DNA of 64,000 nucleotides from Streptomyces marispadix (GCF_022524345.1 NZ_JAKWJU010000002.1:1054001-1118000), one strand, 5' to 3'. Shown: positions 50,200-60,158, counted from the first letter of the stretch. Notes: generated by a model not told the origin, from the sequence alone. Program-made: numbers and translations.

Positions 50200-53100
50200 T
50201 CAGCCCGCCATGCAGGACGGACCGAGCAGCTCCTTGAGGTCGCCGAAGAGGGCCGGCGCGGGCGTGACCCGGTGCCGGTCCAGCCGCAGCACCGTGGTCT
50301 TGCGGGCGCCCTGGAGCCGCACCCTCACCTCGCTCGAACCCCGGTGGTGGGTGAGGACTTCGCCGAGCTTCTCCACCAGCGGCGGCGTGATCTTCACCGT
50401 GGGGATGGTGATCGTCACCGGAGCGCTCGCGGACGCCTCGCTCAGGTCGGGGATCATCAGCTCCATCGCGACCAGCCGCGGCACGTCCTCGCGCTTGTCC
50501 AGCCGTCCCTTGACGAACACGACCGCGTCCTCGACGAGTTGGGTGGAGACGAGCTGGTACGTCGCCGGGAAGAACATGCAGTCGATCGAACCGGCCAGGT
50601 CCTCCACGGTGGCGATGGCCCAGGCGTTGCCCTGCTTGGTCATCTTGCGCTGCAACCCGGAGATGATGCCGCCGATGGTCACGATCGCTCCGTCGGAGTG
50701 CTCACCGCCGGTGAGCTGGGAGATGGCGGCGTCGGCCTTCTCGTCGAGCACGTGCTCCAGTCCGAAGAGCGGATGGTCGGAGACGTAGAGACCGAGCATC
50801 TCCCGCTCCTGGGCGAGGAGATACGTCTTCTCCCATTCCTCCTCGGAGAAGGTGACGTCCAGCCCGAAGCCCGGTGAGTCGTCGCCGTCGTCGCCGCCGA
50901 GGTCCCCGAAGAGGTCGAACTGGCCCTCGGCCTCCTTGCGTTTGACCTGCACGACGTTGTCGATCATCGGCTCGAACTGTGCCGTGAGCCCCTTGCGGGT
51001 GTGGCCCATCTCGTCGAACGCGCCCGCCTTGATGAGCGATTCGACGGTGCGCTTGTTGCACACGACCGCCTCGACCTTGTCGAGGAAGTCCGGGAAGGAG
51101 GCGTACTTCCCCTTCGCCTTGCGGCACTTGACGATCGAGTCCACGACGTTCTGGCCGACGTTCCGCACGGCAGTGAGGCCGAAGACGATGGTCTTGTCGT
51201 CGCGCGAGGTGAAGTTCGCCTCCGACTCGTTGACGTCCGGGGGGAGCACCTTGATGCCCATCTTGCGGCACTCGTTGAGATACACCGCCGACTTGTCCTT
51301 GTCGTCGCGCACCGAGGTGAGCAGCGCCGACATGTACTCCGCGGGGTAGTTGGCCTTGAGATACGCCGTCCAGTACGTGACCAGTCCGTACGCGGAGGAG
51401 TGCGCCTTGTTGAAGGCGTAGCCCGCGAAGGGCACGAGCACGTCCCAGACGGCCTGGATGGCCTCGTCCGAGTAGCTCTTGTCCCGCATGCCCTTCTGGA
51501 AGTTGACGAACTCCTTGTCGAGGACCTCCTTCTTCTTCTTGCCCATCGCACGGCGAAGAAGGTCGGCCTGTCCGAGCGAGTAGCCCGCGAGCACCTGGGC
51601 GGCCTTCTGCACCTGCTCCTGGTAGACGATGAGGCCGTAGGTGACGTCGAGGACCTCCTTGAGCGGCTCCTCCAGCTCGGGGTGGATCGGGGTGATCTCC
51701 TGCTGGCCGTTCTTGCGGAGGGCGTAGTTGATGTGGCTGTTCATGCCCATCGGGCCCGGGCGGTAGAGGGCCGAGACGGCGGAGATGTCCTCGAAGTTGT
51801 CGGGTTTCATCATCCGCAGCAGGGAGCGCATGGGCCCGCCGTCGAACTGGAAGACGCCCAACGTGTCGCCGCGGCAGAGCAGTTCGAAGGTCTTGGGGTC
51901 GTCCAGCGGCAGATCCAGCAGCTTGAGGTCGACGCCCTTGTTGTTGCGGATCATCTTGACCGCGTCGTCCATGATCGTGAGGTTGCGCAGGCCGAGGAAG
52001 TCCATCTTCAGCAGGCCCAGCGCCTCGCAGCTCGGATAGTCCCACTGCGTGACGACGACGCCGTCGTTCTTCGGGGAGAAGACCGGCACGTGGTCGATCA
52101 GCCGCTCACTGGACATGATCACGCCCGCGGCGTGCACGCCCATCTGCCGCACCAGGCCCTCGATGCCACGCGCGGCGTCGATGACCTTGGTGACGTCCGG
52201 CTCGTTCTCGTACATCGCGCGGATCTCGCCCGCCTCGCTGTAGCGCGGGTGGTCCTTGTCGGTGATGCCCGACAGCGGGATGCCCTTGCCGAGGACGTCC
52301 GCGGGCATGGCCTTGGTGATGCGGTCGCCCATCGCATACGGGTAACCCAGCACGCGGGCCGAGTCCTTGATGGCGTTCTTCGCCTTGATCGTGCCGTAGG
52401 TGCCGATCATGGCGACCTTGTCCGCGCCGTACTTCTCCGTCACGTAACGGATCACGTCGCCGCGCCTGCGCTCGTCGAAGTCGATGTCGACGTCGGGCAT
52501 GGTGACGCGTTCGGGGTTGAGGAACCGCTCGAAGATCAGCCCGTGCGTGACCGGGTCGAGGTCGGTGATGCCCATGGCGTACGAGACGATCGAGCCCGCG
52601 GCGGAGCCCCGGCCGGGACCGACCGCGATGCCGTTGTCCTTGGCCCAGTTGATGAAGTCGGCGACGACGAGGAAGTAGCCGGGGAAGCCCATCGAGATGA
52701 TGACGTCCATCTCGTACTCGGCGAGCTCCTGGCGGTCCTGGGGGACGCCGCCGGGGTAGCGGCGGGCCATTCCCCGCTTGACCTCCTCCTTGAACCACGA
52801 CACCTCGTCGTAGCCCTCGGGCACGTCGAAGCGCGGCATCAGGTTCTTCGTCTCGAACATGCCCGCGGTGTCGACGCGTTCGGCGATCAGAAGCTGGGTG
52901 TTGCGGCAGCCCTGCTGCCAGACGTCCGAGGAGTCGATGGCGTACATCTCCTCGGCCGACTTGATGTAGTAGCCCGCGCCGTCGAAGCTGAAGCGGTCGG
53001 GGTCGGAGAGATTGCTGCCGGTCTGGATGCACAGCAGGGTGTCGTGCGCCGCGGACTCGTGTTCGTAGGTGTAGTGCGAGTCGTTGGTGACCACGAACGG

Positions 53101-53742
53101 GGCGTCGATGCGCCTGGCGACCTCCTCGAGGCCGTCCCTCGCCCGCTTGTCGATGTCGATGCCGTGGTCCATCAGCTCGACGAAGAAGTTCTCCTTGCCG
53201 AAGATGTCCTGGAACTCCCCGGCGGCCTGCACGGCCTCCTCTAGCTGCCCCAGACGGATCTTGGTGCTCACCTCGCCCGAGGGGCAGCCGGTGGTGGCCA
53301 TCATCCCCTTCGCATACTCGGCGAGCAGTTCGCGGTCCATGCGGGGCTTGCGGAAGAAGCCCTCCAGACCGGCGCGGGACTGGGCCCGGTAGAGGTTGTG
53401 CAGGCCCTCCTTGTCCCGGGCCCACATCGTCATGTGCGTGTACGCGCCGTTACCGGAGACGTCGTCGCGCTTCTGGTGCGGGGTGCCCCACTTGACCGGG
53501 CGCATGTTCCGCCGGTGGTCCGGGGCGACGTACGCCTCGATGCCCATGATCGGGGTGACACCGGCGTCCTTGGCCTGGTGGAAGAAGTCGTAGGCGCCGT
53601 GGAGATTCCCGTGGTCCGTCATCGCGATGTGCGACATGCCCATCTGCTCACAGGCCTTGAACATGTCCTTCAGCCGCGCCGCGCCGTCCAGGAGCGAATA
53701 CTGAGTGTGCACGTGAAGATGTGTGAACGGCTGGTCGGTCAC
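50200..53742 (-). CDS. dnaE: DNA polymerase III alpha subunit
   Basis: This replicative polymerase of about 1180 residues has an N-terminal PHP domain (FTHLHVHTQYSLLDGA, then IAMTDHGNLHGAYDF), the catalytic palm aspartates in TMPDVDIDFDERRRGDVI near 410, GPGRGSAAGSIVSYAMG near 380, KAHSSAYGLVTYWTAYLKA near 780, and a C-terminal OB-fold near 1010-1090. The GTG at 53754 overlaps its own GGAGG, so GTG at 53742 (VTDQPFTHLHVH) is taken as the start. A candidate -10 box TAGACT lies ~45 bp upstream. Confidence 0.97.
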   Translation of the reverse strand: MTDQPFTHLHVHTQYSLLDGAARLKDMFKACEQMGMSHIAMTDHGNLHGAYDFFHQAKDAGVTPIMGIEAYVAPDHRRNMRPVKWGTPHQKRDDVSGNGAYTHMTMWARDKEGLHNLYRAQSRAGLEGFFRKPRMDRELLAEYAKGMMATTGCPSGEVSTKIRLGQLEEAVQAAGEFQDIFGKENFFVELMDHGIDIDKRARDGLEEVARRIDAPFVVTNDSHYTYEHESAAHDTLLCIQTGSNLSDPDRFSFDGAGYYIKSAEEMYAIDSSDVWQQGCRNTQLLIAERVDTAGMFETKNLMPRFDVPEGYDEVSWFKEEVKRGMARRYPGGVPQDRQELAEYEMDVIISMGFPGYFLVVADFINWAKDNGIAVGPGRGSAAGSIVSYAMGITDLDPVTHGLIFERFLNPERVTMPDVDIDFDERRRGDVIRYVTEKYGADKVAMIGTYGTIKAKNAIKDSARVLGYPYAMGDRITKAMPADVLGKGIPLSGITDKDHPRYSEAGEIRAMYENEPDVTKVIDAARGIEGLVRQMGVHAAGVIMSSERLIDHVPVFSPKNDGVVVTQWDYPSCEALGLLKMDFLGLRNLTIMDDAVKMIRNNKGVDLKLLDLPLDDPKTFELLCRGDTLGVFQFDGGPMRSLLRMMKPDNFEDISAVSALYRPGPMGMNSHINYALRKNGQQEITPIHPELEEPLKEVLDVTYGLIVYQEQVQKAAQVLAGYSLGQADLLRRAMGKKKKEVLDKEFVNFQKGMRDKSYSDEAIQAVWDVLVPFAGYAFNKAHSSAYGLVTYWTAYLKANYPAEYMSALLTSVRDDKDKSAVYLNECRKMGIKVLPPDVNESEANFTSRDDKTIVFGLTAVRNVGQNVVDSIVKCRKAKGKYASFPDFLDKVEAVVCNKRTVESLIKAGAFDEMGHTRKGLTAQFEPMIDNVVQVKRKEAEGQFDLFGDLGGDDGDDSPGFGLDVTFSEEEWEKTYLLAQEREMLGLYVSDHPLFGLEHVLDEKADAAISQLTGGEHSDGAIVTIGGIISGLQRKMTKQGNAWAIATVEDLAGSIDCMFFPATYQLVSTQLVEDAVVFVKGRLDKREDVPRLVAMELMIPDLSEASASAPVTITIPTVKITPPLVEKLGEVLTHHRGSSEVRVRLQGARKTTVLRLDRHRVTPAPALFGDLKELLGPSCMAG

Positions 53743-53786
53743 GGCGCGGGACACCTCCGGGCACGGGTTCTGCTGGACGATTCCGG

Positions 53787-53792
53787 AGTCTA
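53787..53792 (-). promoter_or_regulatory. Candidate dnaE -10 box
   Basis: TAGACT on the minus strand lies about 45 bp before the dnaE start in the 316-bp divergent gap. No convincing -35 box was found. The rest of the gap is GC-rich with no recognisable gene. Confidence 0.35.
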
Positions 53793-54058
53793 CGACCCGC
53801 CACCGACAACGCGGACGGGCGGCGGCCGGTCCCCAACTCCCGGGCGGCGCGCGGCGGTACGGCCCGGCGGCGCGGCCCGGTCACGAGCGGCCGCGCGGGC
53901 TCTGCGCGGCAGCCGGTCCCGGCACAACGCACCGGGGCGCGCCATCGGCTCCGCACGCCTTTCTCTCCGCTTTACCGCCTCCCCCAACGCTTCTTTGCGC
54001 TCCGTGCGAGAAGATCCCGTCGGCACCAGCACGTCGACGACCCGGAAGGGCGGCACCA

Positions 54059-55471
54059 ATGGCAACGCAGCAGACCGGCAGCGCGGACGCCCGCGCCGAG
54101 CGGATCCTGGAGGTCTTCGACACCGCCTTCGGAGAGCTTCTGGCCGCCGATCCGGCCGCCTTCCAGGTCAAGTTCCGCAAGATGGCGGCCTCCGCGTTCG
54201 CCTTCTACCGCGGCACCGCCTGCCTCTTCTACGCCGACGCCACCGAGGAGTACGAGCGCAGCGACGCCCCGGCGAGAGCGGGGAACGGCACGGAAGGCGC
54301 CGACGGCCCCGGACTCGGCGGCCCCTTCCTCGACGAACGCACCGGCCGGGTCTGGATCCACGGCGATCTGCACGCCGAGAACTTCGGCACGTACATGGAC
54401 GCCAACGGACGGCTCACCTTCAACGTCAACGACTTCGACGAGGCGTTCGTCGGCCCCTTCACCTGGGACCTGAAGCGCTTCGCCGCCTCCGTGGCGCTGC
54501 TCGGCTACAGCAAGGCCCTCAGCGACGAGCAGATCACCGGCCTGGTGCGCGCCTACGCCGGCGCCTACCGCGAGCGCATCCGCCACCTCGCCGAGCGCGA
54601 CGCGGGCGTACGGGACGACCTCAAGGACGACGACGGCGCGCCCTCGCTCACCCTCGACACCGCGAGCGGCCCCGTACTCGCAGCGCTGCGCTCCGCACGC
54701 GCCAACACCCGCTTCGCGCTGCTGGAGAGCATGACCGAGATCCGCGACTGGGAACGCCGCTTCACGCCCGGCGGCGGCACCGTCGAACTGGACGAGGCGA
54801 CCCGCTCCGAGGTGCTGGAGGCATTCGACGCGTACATCCGCACGCTGCCGGGCGCGACCCGGTTCCGTACCGACGCCTACCGGGTCAAGGACGTCGTCGG
54901 ACGCCGCGGCATCGGCATCGGCAGCGCCGGGCTGCCCTCGTACAACATCCTGCTCGAAGGCCACAGCGACGCCCTCGAGAACGACCTGGTGATCTATATG
55001 AAGCAGGCGCAGACCCCCGCCGTCGCGCGCCACATCACCGACCCCGCCATCCACGGCTACTTCCTCCACGAGGGCCACCGCACGGTGATCTCGCAGCGGG
55101 CGCTTCAGGCGCACGCGGACCCGTGGCTGGGCTGGACCGAACTGCGTGGCGCGGGCCAGCTCGTCGCCGAGGTCTCGCCCTACGCCGTCGACCTGGACTG
55201 GTCGGACCTGGACGACCTCGGCGCCATCACCCAGGTCGTCGGCGACCTCGGCCGGGCCACAGCGACCATGCACGGCGCCGCCGACGTCGAGAGCGGCCAC
55301 TCCCTGGTGCCCTTCTCCACCGAGCGCGCCATCGACGCGGCGATCGCCAAGGACGAGGAGGGCTTCCCGCGGATGCTGACCGACTTCGCGCACGACTACG
55401 GTTCGAGGGCGAGGCGCGACCACCAGATCTTCGTGGACCTCTTCCGCAACGGCCGTATCCCCGGGCTGTAG
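54059..55471 (+). CDS. DUF2252 family protein (kinase-like fold)
   Basis: This 470-residue DUF2252 protein has the phosphotransferase-like motifs VWIHGDLHAENFGTYMD near 97 and LTFNVNDFDEAFVGPFTWD near 117, as in aminoglycoside-phosphotransferase-related folds. Further signatures are FYRGTACLFYAD near 50, GIGIGSAGLPSYNILLEG near 283, YMKQAQ near 312 and GRATATMHGAAD near 400. GGAAGGG lies about 8 nt before the ATG at 54059. The biochemical role is unknown. Confidence 0.9.
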   Translation: MATQQTGSADARAERILEVFDTAFGELLAADPAAFQVKFRKMAASAFAFYRGTACLFYADATEEYERSDAPARAGNGTEGADGPGLGGPFLDERTGRVWIHGDLHAENFGTYMDANGRLTFNVNDFDEAFVGPFTWDLKRFAASVALLGYSKALSDEQITGLVRAYAGAYRERIRHLAERDAGVRDDLKDDDGAPSLTLDTASGPVLAALRSARANTRFALLESMTEIRDWERRFTPGGGTVELDEATRSEVLEAFDAYIRTLPGATRFRTDAYRVKDVVGRRGIGIGSAGLPSYNILLEGHSDALENDLVIYMKQAQTPAVARHITDPAIHGYFLHEGHRTVISQRALQAHADPWLGWTELRGAGQLVAEVSPYAVDLDWSDLDDLGAITQVVGDLGRATATMHGAADVESGHSLVPFSTERAIDAAIAKDEEGFPRMLTDFAHDYGSRARRDHQIFVDLFRNGRIPGL

Positions 55472-55598
55472 CCGGAGCCCGGTGCACCGGTCCTGCGAGG
55501 GGCGGCGGCCCTGCGGGGAGCGGCACGGCCAGGGTGGGAGGGCGGCCGGAGGGAGCGACGGACGGGGACCGCCCGCGGACCGGTCCGGGCTCTGTGAC

Positions 55599-55640
55599 GC
55601 GGAGGTCCGCGATCCAGGGGCGGAGGTCCGCGATCCAGGG
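55599..55640 (+). repeat. Two identical 21-bp tandem repeats before a membrane-protein gene
   Basis: Two exact 21-bp copies (55599-55619, 55620-55640), each starting gcggaggtccgc, a near-palindrome, lie 32 bp upstream of the ATG at 55672. They are followed by an A/T-richer segment (gcatttaaagacc). The position suggests paired operator or activator sites. Confidence 0.75.
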
Positions 55641-55671
55641 GCCCGCATTTAAAGACCCCTTACCCCTCCGC

Positions 55672-56484
55672 ATGGCACACTTCCCGGCGATGGACATGGA
55701 TGCGGCAGGCATACGGACAGTGCGGGCGGTCGTCTTCACCGTGCTGTGCGTAACGCTGTCCGCCGGGTCCCACGTACTGCTCTCCGGGGTGCCGCTCCCC
55801 CTCGGCCCGCTGCTCGCGGTCACCGGCGTGATCTTCCTGCTCGCCTTCGCCCTCGCGGACCGCGAGCGGAGCTACGGGCGCATCGCCGCCGTGCTCATCC
55901 CGCTGGAGCTGCTCGCCGACACCGTCTTCACCTCCGGCCAGCACACCTGTTACGGGCAGGCGGGCGGCCCGGTCACCGGTCCCCTTCGCTCCGTGGGCGT
56001 CGATCTGCTGTGCGGCGGCGGCGACTTCGGCGCCGGACTGACCCACGTCGCCTCGCAGGGCGGGCACGGCGCCGCCGACGCGCTCTCGCGTAGCGCTCAG
56101 GGCGGCGGCGCGGGAGGCGGCACGGGCGCACTCGGCCAGTTCGGGGCCTCCGGTCAGGCAGGGCCGCTGGGTCCGCTCGGTCCGCTGGACGCCGCCCCCT
56201 CGGCGACGCCGTTCCTGCTGCTCGCCGCGCACGTGGCCGTCGGGCTGGTGGCCGCCGCCTGGCTGCGACGCGGCGAGGCGGCGCTGGCGAAACTGCTGCG
56301 CGCGGCCTCGGTAACGGCGTTCCGGCCGCTGCGGCTGGCGTTCGCCGCCGGTGGCCGTACGTACGACTGCTGCGGACCCGCCCCGGCCCCGCGGTCGCTG
56401 CCCGTGCTGGGCCCTCGCGCTCTGCCGCTGCTGACCCACTCCGTGCACCGACGAGGACCGCCGGCGCTGCTGCTCGCAGCCTGA
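55672..56484 (+). CDS. Uncharacterised membrane protein
   Basis: This 270-residue protein has membrane segments AVVFTVLCVTLSAGSHVLLS, LLAVTGVIFLLAFALAD, IAAVLIPLELLADTVF and TPFLLLAAHVAVGLVAAAWL. A Gly/Ala-rich loop (about 125-175) follows GQHTCYGQAGG, and the C-terminus is Arg/Pro-rich. It resembles small actinobacterial membrane proteins of unknown function. The start is uncertain: ATG at 55672 has no ribosome site and ATG at 55690 is an alternative. Confidence 0.75.
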   Translation: MAHFPAMDMDAAGIRTVRAVVFTVLCVTLSAGSHVLLSGVPLPLGPLLAVTGVIFLLAFALADRERSYGRIAAVLIPLELLADTVFTSGQHTCYGQAGGPVTGPLRSVGVDLLCGGGDFGAGLTHVASQGGHGAADALSRSAQGGGAGGGTGALGQFGASGQAGPLGPLGPLDAAPSATPFLLLAAHVAVGLVAAAWLRRGEAALAKLLRAASVTAFRPLRLAFAAGGRTYDCCGPAPAPRSLPVLGPRALPLLTHSVHRRGPPALLLAA

Positions 56485-56740
56485 CCGCCCGAGTCCGGCG
56501 CGCCCGGGTCGAGCCGGCACGCCAGGCCTCACAGACCCGGCCGCGGCAACAGCCCGGTTGCGACCGGCCGCAACGGCCGGGCACCGGCGCCCCGTTCGGC
56601 CCGGCGGACCTCGGCCACCCGGCTACCGGGCCGGCCGCCCAGCCGCCAGGGCAGGCGAGCACGCGAGCACACCACAGCCACAGCCCATCCGTCGTTCCAT
56701 ACGCAGACCGCGTACTTACGCAATTACGGAGAAGGAACCC

Positions 56741-57532
56741 ATGAGCAAGCGCAACAGCCAGGAAGCAAAGCGCGCCGCCCGCGATCGGCTGCGCGCGGAG
56801 CGCGAGCGGCAGGCCAAGAAGGACAAGATGCGCCGCCAGGCACTCGTCGGCGTCGCCGTCGTCGGCGTACTGGCCGTGGCCGGCGGCATCTTCTTCGCCG
56901 TCACCAAACTCACCGCGCCCAGCGGCTGGGAGGCGGCCAAGGACCAGAAGCTGGTCAAGCCCGCCAACTCGTCTGGGAAGAACGGCGAGTTCATCGTCGC
57001 CGGCGGCGAGAACGCGAAGAAGACCGTCGACATCTACGAGGACCTGCGCTGCCCGGCGTGCGCCCAGTTCGAGCAGGGCGCGGGCAAGATCCTCGTCAAG
57101 GGCGCCGAGCAGAACAAGTACAAGCTGAAGGTGCACCTGGGCGACCTGATCGACGGCAACCTCGGCGGCGACGGCTCCAAGAACGCCATCAGCGCCCTGG
57201 GCGCGGCGCTCAATGTGAGCAAGGGCGCCTATCAGGACTACCACGACAAGCTGTACTCCCCGAAGTTCCATCCGGAGGAGAGCCAGGACAAGTTCGCCGA
57301 CGACGACTACCTCCTGGAGGTGGCCGACACCGTACCGGCGCTGAAGAACAACGGCGGCTTCAAGAAGGCCCTGGAGGAGGGCACTTACGACAAGTGGGCG
57401 CTGGAGATGGTCGACGGATTCAAGAAGGGCAAGGTGCAGGCCACGCCCACGATCCGTATCGAGGGTAAGGACGTCGAGCAGCAGCAGCTCCCGGCCGAGC
57501 TCCAGAAGCTGGGCGTGAAGCTCAGCGGCTGA
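56741..57532 (+). CDS. DsbA/thioredoxin-like thiol oxidoreductase, membrane anchored (second copy)
   Basis: This 263-residue protein begins with a highly charged cytoplasmic segment (KRNSQEAKRAARDRLRAERE), one membrane helix (ALVGVAVVGVLAVAGGIFFAV near 35-55) and an external thioredoxin domain with CPAC in YEDLRCPACAQFEQG near 103. QATPTIRIEGKDV near 230 provides the cis-Pro loop. AAGGA lies 4 nt before the ATG at 56741. Its architecture parallels the protein at 13805-14581. Confidence 0.88.
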   Translation: MSKRNSQEAKRAARDRLRAERERQAKKDKMRRQALVGVAVVGVLAVAGGIFFAVTKLTAPSGWEAAKDQKLVKPANSSGKNGEFIVAGGENAKKTVDIYEDLRCPACAQFEQGAGKILVKGAEQNKYKLKVHLGDLIDGNLGGDGSKNAISALGAALNVSKGAYQDYHDKLYSPKFHPEESQDKFADDDYLLEVADTVPALKNNGGFKKALEEGTYDKWALEMVDGFKKGKVQATPTIRIEGKDVEQQQLPAELQKLGVKLSG

Positions 57533-57558
57533 CCGCTCCCGCCCGGGGGGTTCGCGCC

Positions 57559-57580
57559 GTTCCATGCCGCTTCATCCCCC
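57559..57580 (+). promoter_or_regulatory. PHO-box-like direct repeats upstream of phoD
   Basis: Two adjacent 11-nt units, GTTCCATGCCG and CTTCATCCCCC, resemble the PhoP direct-repeat consensus of streptomycetes, with the second unit closest (TTCATCC). They lie ~90 bp before phoD. S. coelicolor phoD is a known Pho regulon gene, which supports but does not prove this. Confidence 0.4.
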
Positions 57581-57599
57581 GTGACGGGCGGCCGAATTC

Positions 57600-57646
57600 G
57601 CCCCGACGGGAAGGCGAACTCCTGTGAGTTCCCTGCCCGTCGGGGC
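57600..57646 (+). terminator. Hairpin between the DsbA-like gene and phoD
   Basis: An 11-bp outer stem (57600-57610 with 57636-57646) and a 5-bp inner stem AACTC/GAGTT with a CTGT loop form a long hairpin. It could terminate the upstream gene or act as a leader structure. It ends 25 bp before the phoD GTG. Confidence 0.5.
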
Positions 57647-57670
57647 TACTTGTGCGTAACATCAAGGTCC

Positions 57671-59389
57671 GTGACCAATACACATGGTGAATCCCCCACA
57701 TCTGCTCCGGCGGAGAGACCCGGGCACAGACCCGGCTCCGACGTCACATCCAGACCCGGACGTCCCAGGCGCCGCACGGTAGTCGCGGCCACCGCCGCCT
57801 CCGCGGCACTGCTCCCCCTCGCCGGCGGCGCGACCGGCGCACACGCGGCCGAGGGCCCCTCCTTCCTCCACGGCGTGGCCTCCGGCGATCCGCTGCCGGA
57901 CGGCGTACTGCTGTGGACTCGCGTCACCCCCAGCGCGGACGCCGTACCCGGATCGGGCAAGGGCGGCCCGGTCACGGTGAGTTGGGAAGTCGCAGAGGAC
58001 GAGGGCTTCCGCAAGGTCGTGGCCCGCGGCACCGCGAAGGCCGAAGCCGCCTCAGACCACACCGTCAAGGCCGACGTACGAGGACTCTCGCCGGACACCT
58101 CCTACTGGTTCCGCTTCAGCGCCGGCAACGCCGACTCCCCTGCCGCGCGCACCCGTACGGCGCCCGCCGAGGACGCCGACACCCCCAACCTCCGCTTCGG
58201 CGTGGTCTCCTGCGCGCACTACGAGGCCGGCTACTTCTCCTCGTACAGACATCTCGCCGCACGCTCCGATCTGCACGCGGTCCTCCATCTCGGCGACTAC
58301 ATATACGAGTACGGGCACGAGGGGTACCCCCTGCGAGGGGCGGACACCGTGCGCACCGTCCAGCCCGAACACGAGACCGTCACACTCGCCGACTACCGGC
58401 TGCGGCACGGGCACACCAAGCTCGACCCCGACGTACAGGCCATGCACGCCGCGCACCCCCTCGTCGCCATGTGGGACGACCACGAATTCGCCAACGACGC
58501 CTGGTCGGGCGGCGCCGAGAACCACACCGAGGGCCAGGAGGGCACCTGGGCGGACCGCCGACGGGCCGCGCAGCAGGCGTACTTCGAGTGGATGCCCGTA
58601 CGCCCCTCCACCGGAGGCACCACCTACCGCCGGCTGCGCTTCGGACGCCTCGCGGATCTGCACCTGCTCGACCTGCGCTCCTTCCGCGACGAGCAGGCGT
58701 CCATCGGCGACGGCGACGTCATCGACGACCCCGACCGCACCCTCACGGGCCGCAAGCAGCTCGACTGGCTCAAGTCCGGCCTTTCGGCCTCGGCTTCGCG
58801 CTGGCGCATGGTCGGTACGTCGGTGATGATCGCGCCGATCGCGTTCGGTGCCGTACCGGCCCATCTGCTGGGCCCGCTCGCGGAGTTGCTGGGCATTCCC
58901 AAGGAGGGCCTGGCCGTCAACGTCGACCAGTGGGACGGCTACACGGACGACCGCCGCGAGCTGCTGACGCATCTGCGCGACCAGCACATCGACAACACCG
59001 TCTTCCTCACCGGCGACATCCATATGGCCTTCGCCAACGAGGTGCCGGTGAAGGCCGCGACCTATCCCGAAGACGCGCCCGTGGCAACGGAGTTCGTCGT
59101 CACGTCCGTCACCTCCGACAATCTCGACGACGTGCTGAACGTCGCGCCCGACACCGTCTCGTCCGTCGCCGAGGCCGCCGTCAAGGCCACCAACGGGCAT
59201 GTGCGATGGCTGGACATGGACTCGCACGGCTACGGAGTCCTCGACGTCGACTCCGAGCGGGCGCACATGGACTACTTCGTGCTGTCCGACAAGGCCGACC
59301 GCGACGCCACCGCCGAGGTGCGCCGCTCCTACCGGACGCTCTCCGGCACCCAGCGCCTGGAGAAGGCGGACGGGCCGCTGGACGCCTGA
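57671..59389 (+). CDS. phoD: Alkaline phosphatase D, Tat-secreted
   Basis: This 572-residue PhoD-type metallophosphatase/phosphodiesterase has a Tat signal with [20 protein letters not shown] near 30 and cleavage near AHAA. Catalytic motifs are [18 protein letters not shown] near 73, [14 protein letters not shown] near 178 (metal Cys), [11 protein letters not shown] near 208, [12 protein letters not shown] near 265 and [10 protein letters not shown] near 440. GTG at 57671 follows AAGG by 4 nt; TAACAT 8 nt upstream could serve as a leaderless -10 box. It scavenges phosphate outside the cell. Confidence 0.93.
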   Translation: MTNTHGESPTSAPAERPGHRPGSDVTSRPGRPRRRTVVAATAASAALLPLAGGATGAHAAEGPSFLHGVASGDPLPDGVLLWTRVTPSADAVPGSGKGGPVTVSWEVAEDEGFRKVVARGTAKAEAASDHTVKADVRGLSPDTSYWFRFSAGNADSPAARTRTAPAEDADTPNLRFGVVSCAHYEAGYFSSYRHLAARSDLHAVLHLGDYIYEYGHEGYPLRGADTVRTVQPEHETVTLADYRLRHGHTKLDPDVQAMHAAHPLVAMWDDHEFANDAWSGGAENHTEGQEGTWADRRRAAQQAYFEWMPVRPSTGGTTYRRLRFGRLADLHLLDLRSFRDEQASIGDGDVIDDPDRTLTGRKQLDWLKSGLSASASRWRMVGTSVMIAPIAFGAVPAHLLGPLAELLGIPKEGLAVNVDQWDGYTDDRRELLTHLRDQHIDNTVFLTGDIHMAFANEVPVKAATYPEDAPVATEFVVTSVTSDNLDDVLNVAPDTVSSVAEAAVKATNGHVRWLDMDSHGYGVLDVDSERAHMDYFVLSDKADRDATAEVRRSYRTLSGTQRLEKADGPLDA

Positions 59390-59407
59390 CCGGCCGCCTA
59401 TGGGACA

Positions 59408-59445
59408 CCACCGGGCCGGACGGCCGTCCCCGACCGGCCTGGTGG
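59408..59445. terminator. Bidirectional terminator between phoD and the dienelactone hydrolase gene
   Basis: CCACCGGGCCGG (59408-59419) and CCGGCCTGGTGG (59434-59445) pair over 12 bp with one G-T pair, loop 14 nt, between convergent stops. Confidence 0.6.
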
Positions 59446-59473
59446 ACGCCGGCCCGCGTCCCCGCCGGGGCGG

Positions 59474-60049
59474 TCACCCCACGCTGTCGAGGAACCCCAG
59501 CGCCGTGCGCCAGGTGCGCTCCGCCGCGTCCTCGTCGTAGTCGTCCAGATCCTCGTCGGTGAACAGATGTCCCGCCCCCGGGGACCGGAAGACCTCGACG
59601 TCCGCGCCCGCACCCCGCATCCGCAGATACCAGGCGTTCAGCCAGTCGTGCGGCTCGAAGGGGTCGGGGTCGGCGACGTGAAGCTGTACGGGCAGATCGT
59701 CCACGGCGGCGTCCTCCGCGAGGTCCGACGTGCCGTGCAGCAGGAGCAGCGCCCGCGCCCGCTCGTCGGCCAGGGCGAGGTTCTGCGCGATGGCACCGCC
59801 GAGGGAGAACCCCCCGTAGACCAGGCCCCGTTCGGAGAGCGGAGCGGTCACGGTGACGGCCCGCATCAGCAGTTCGTCCCGGCCGATCTCGTCCTTCAGC
59901 TCCATGCCCTCCTCGACGGTCGCCGCCGTACGGCCGTCGAAGAGGTCCGGGGTGTGCACCTCATGACCGGCGGCGCGCAGCCGGTCCGCCGCCCTGTGCA
60001 CGGCGGGTCGCAGCCCGTGGACGGAGTGGAACAGCACGACGGTGGCCAA
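59474..60049 (-). CDS. Dienelactone hydrolase family protein
   Basis: This 191-residue alpha/beta hydrolase begins VVLFHSVHGLRPAVHRAADRL and has the nucleophile elbow GGFSLGGAIAQNLA near 82 (Ser in place of the Cys of classical dienelactone hydrolase). The acid is in HVADPDPFEPHDW near 130 and the His in PGAGHLFTDEDLDDYD near 160. The start is TTG at 60049, with GGAAG about 10 nt upstream. Substrate unknown. Confidence 0.88.
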   Translation of the reverse strand: MATVVLFHSVHGLRPAVHRAADRLRAAGHEVHTPDLFDGRTAATVEEGMELKDEIGRDELLMRAVTVTAPLSERGLVYGGFSLGGAIAQNLALADERARALLLLHGTSDLAEDAAVDDLPVQLHVADPDPFEPHDWLNAWYLRMRGAGADVEVFRSPGAGHLFTDEDLDDYDEDAAERTWRTALGFLDSVG

Positions 60050-60158
60050 AGTGTCACTTCCCTCACATAGCGCCTGCGGACCCGATACGGGCCGGGACCC
60101 CGCACATGGTGGCAGGTACGGTCGGCAGTGCCCGTCAACCCCGAGGAGTCATCCCGCC

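Noticed and set aside
51001..53244. A 747-codon open frame antisense to dnaE
   Set aside because: The sequence is Val/Asp/His/Arg-rich with no fold signals, and dnaE motifs on the other strand are unmistakable.
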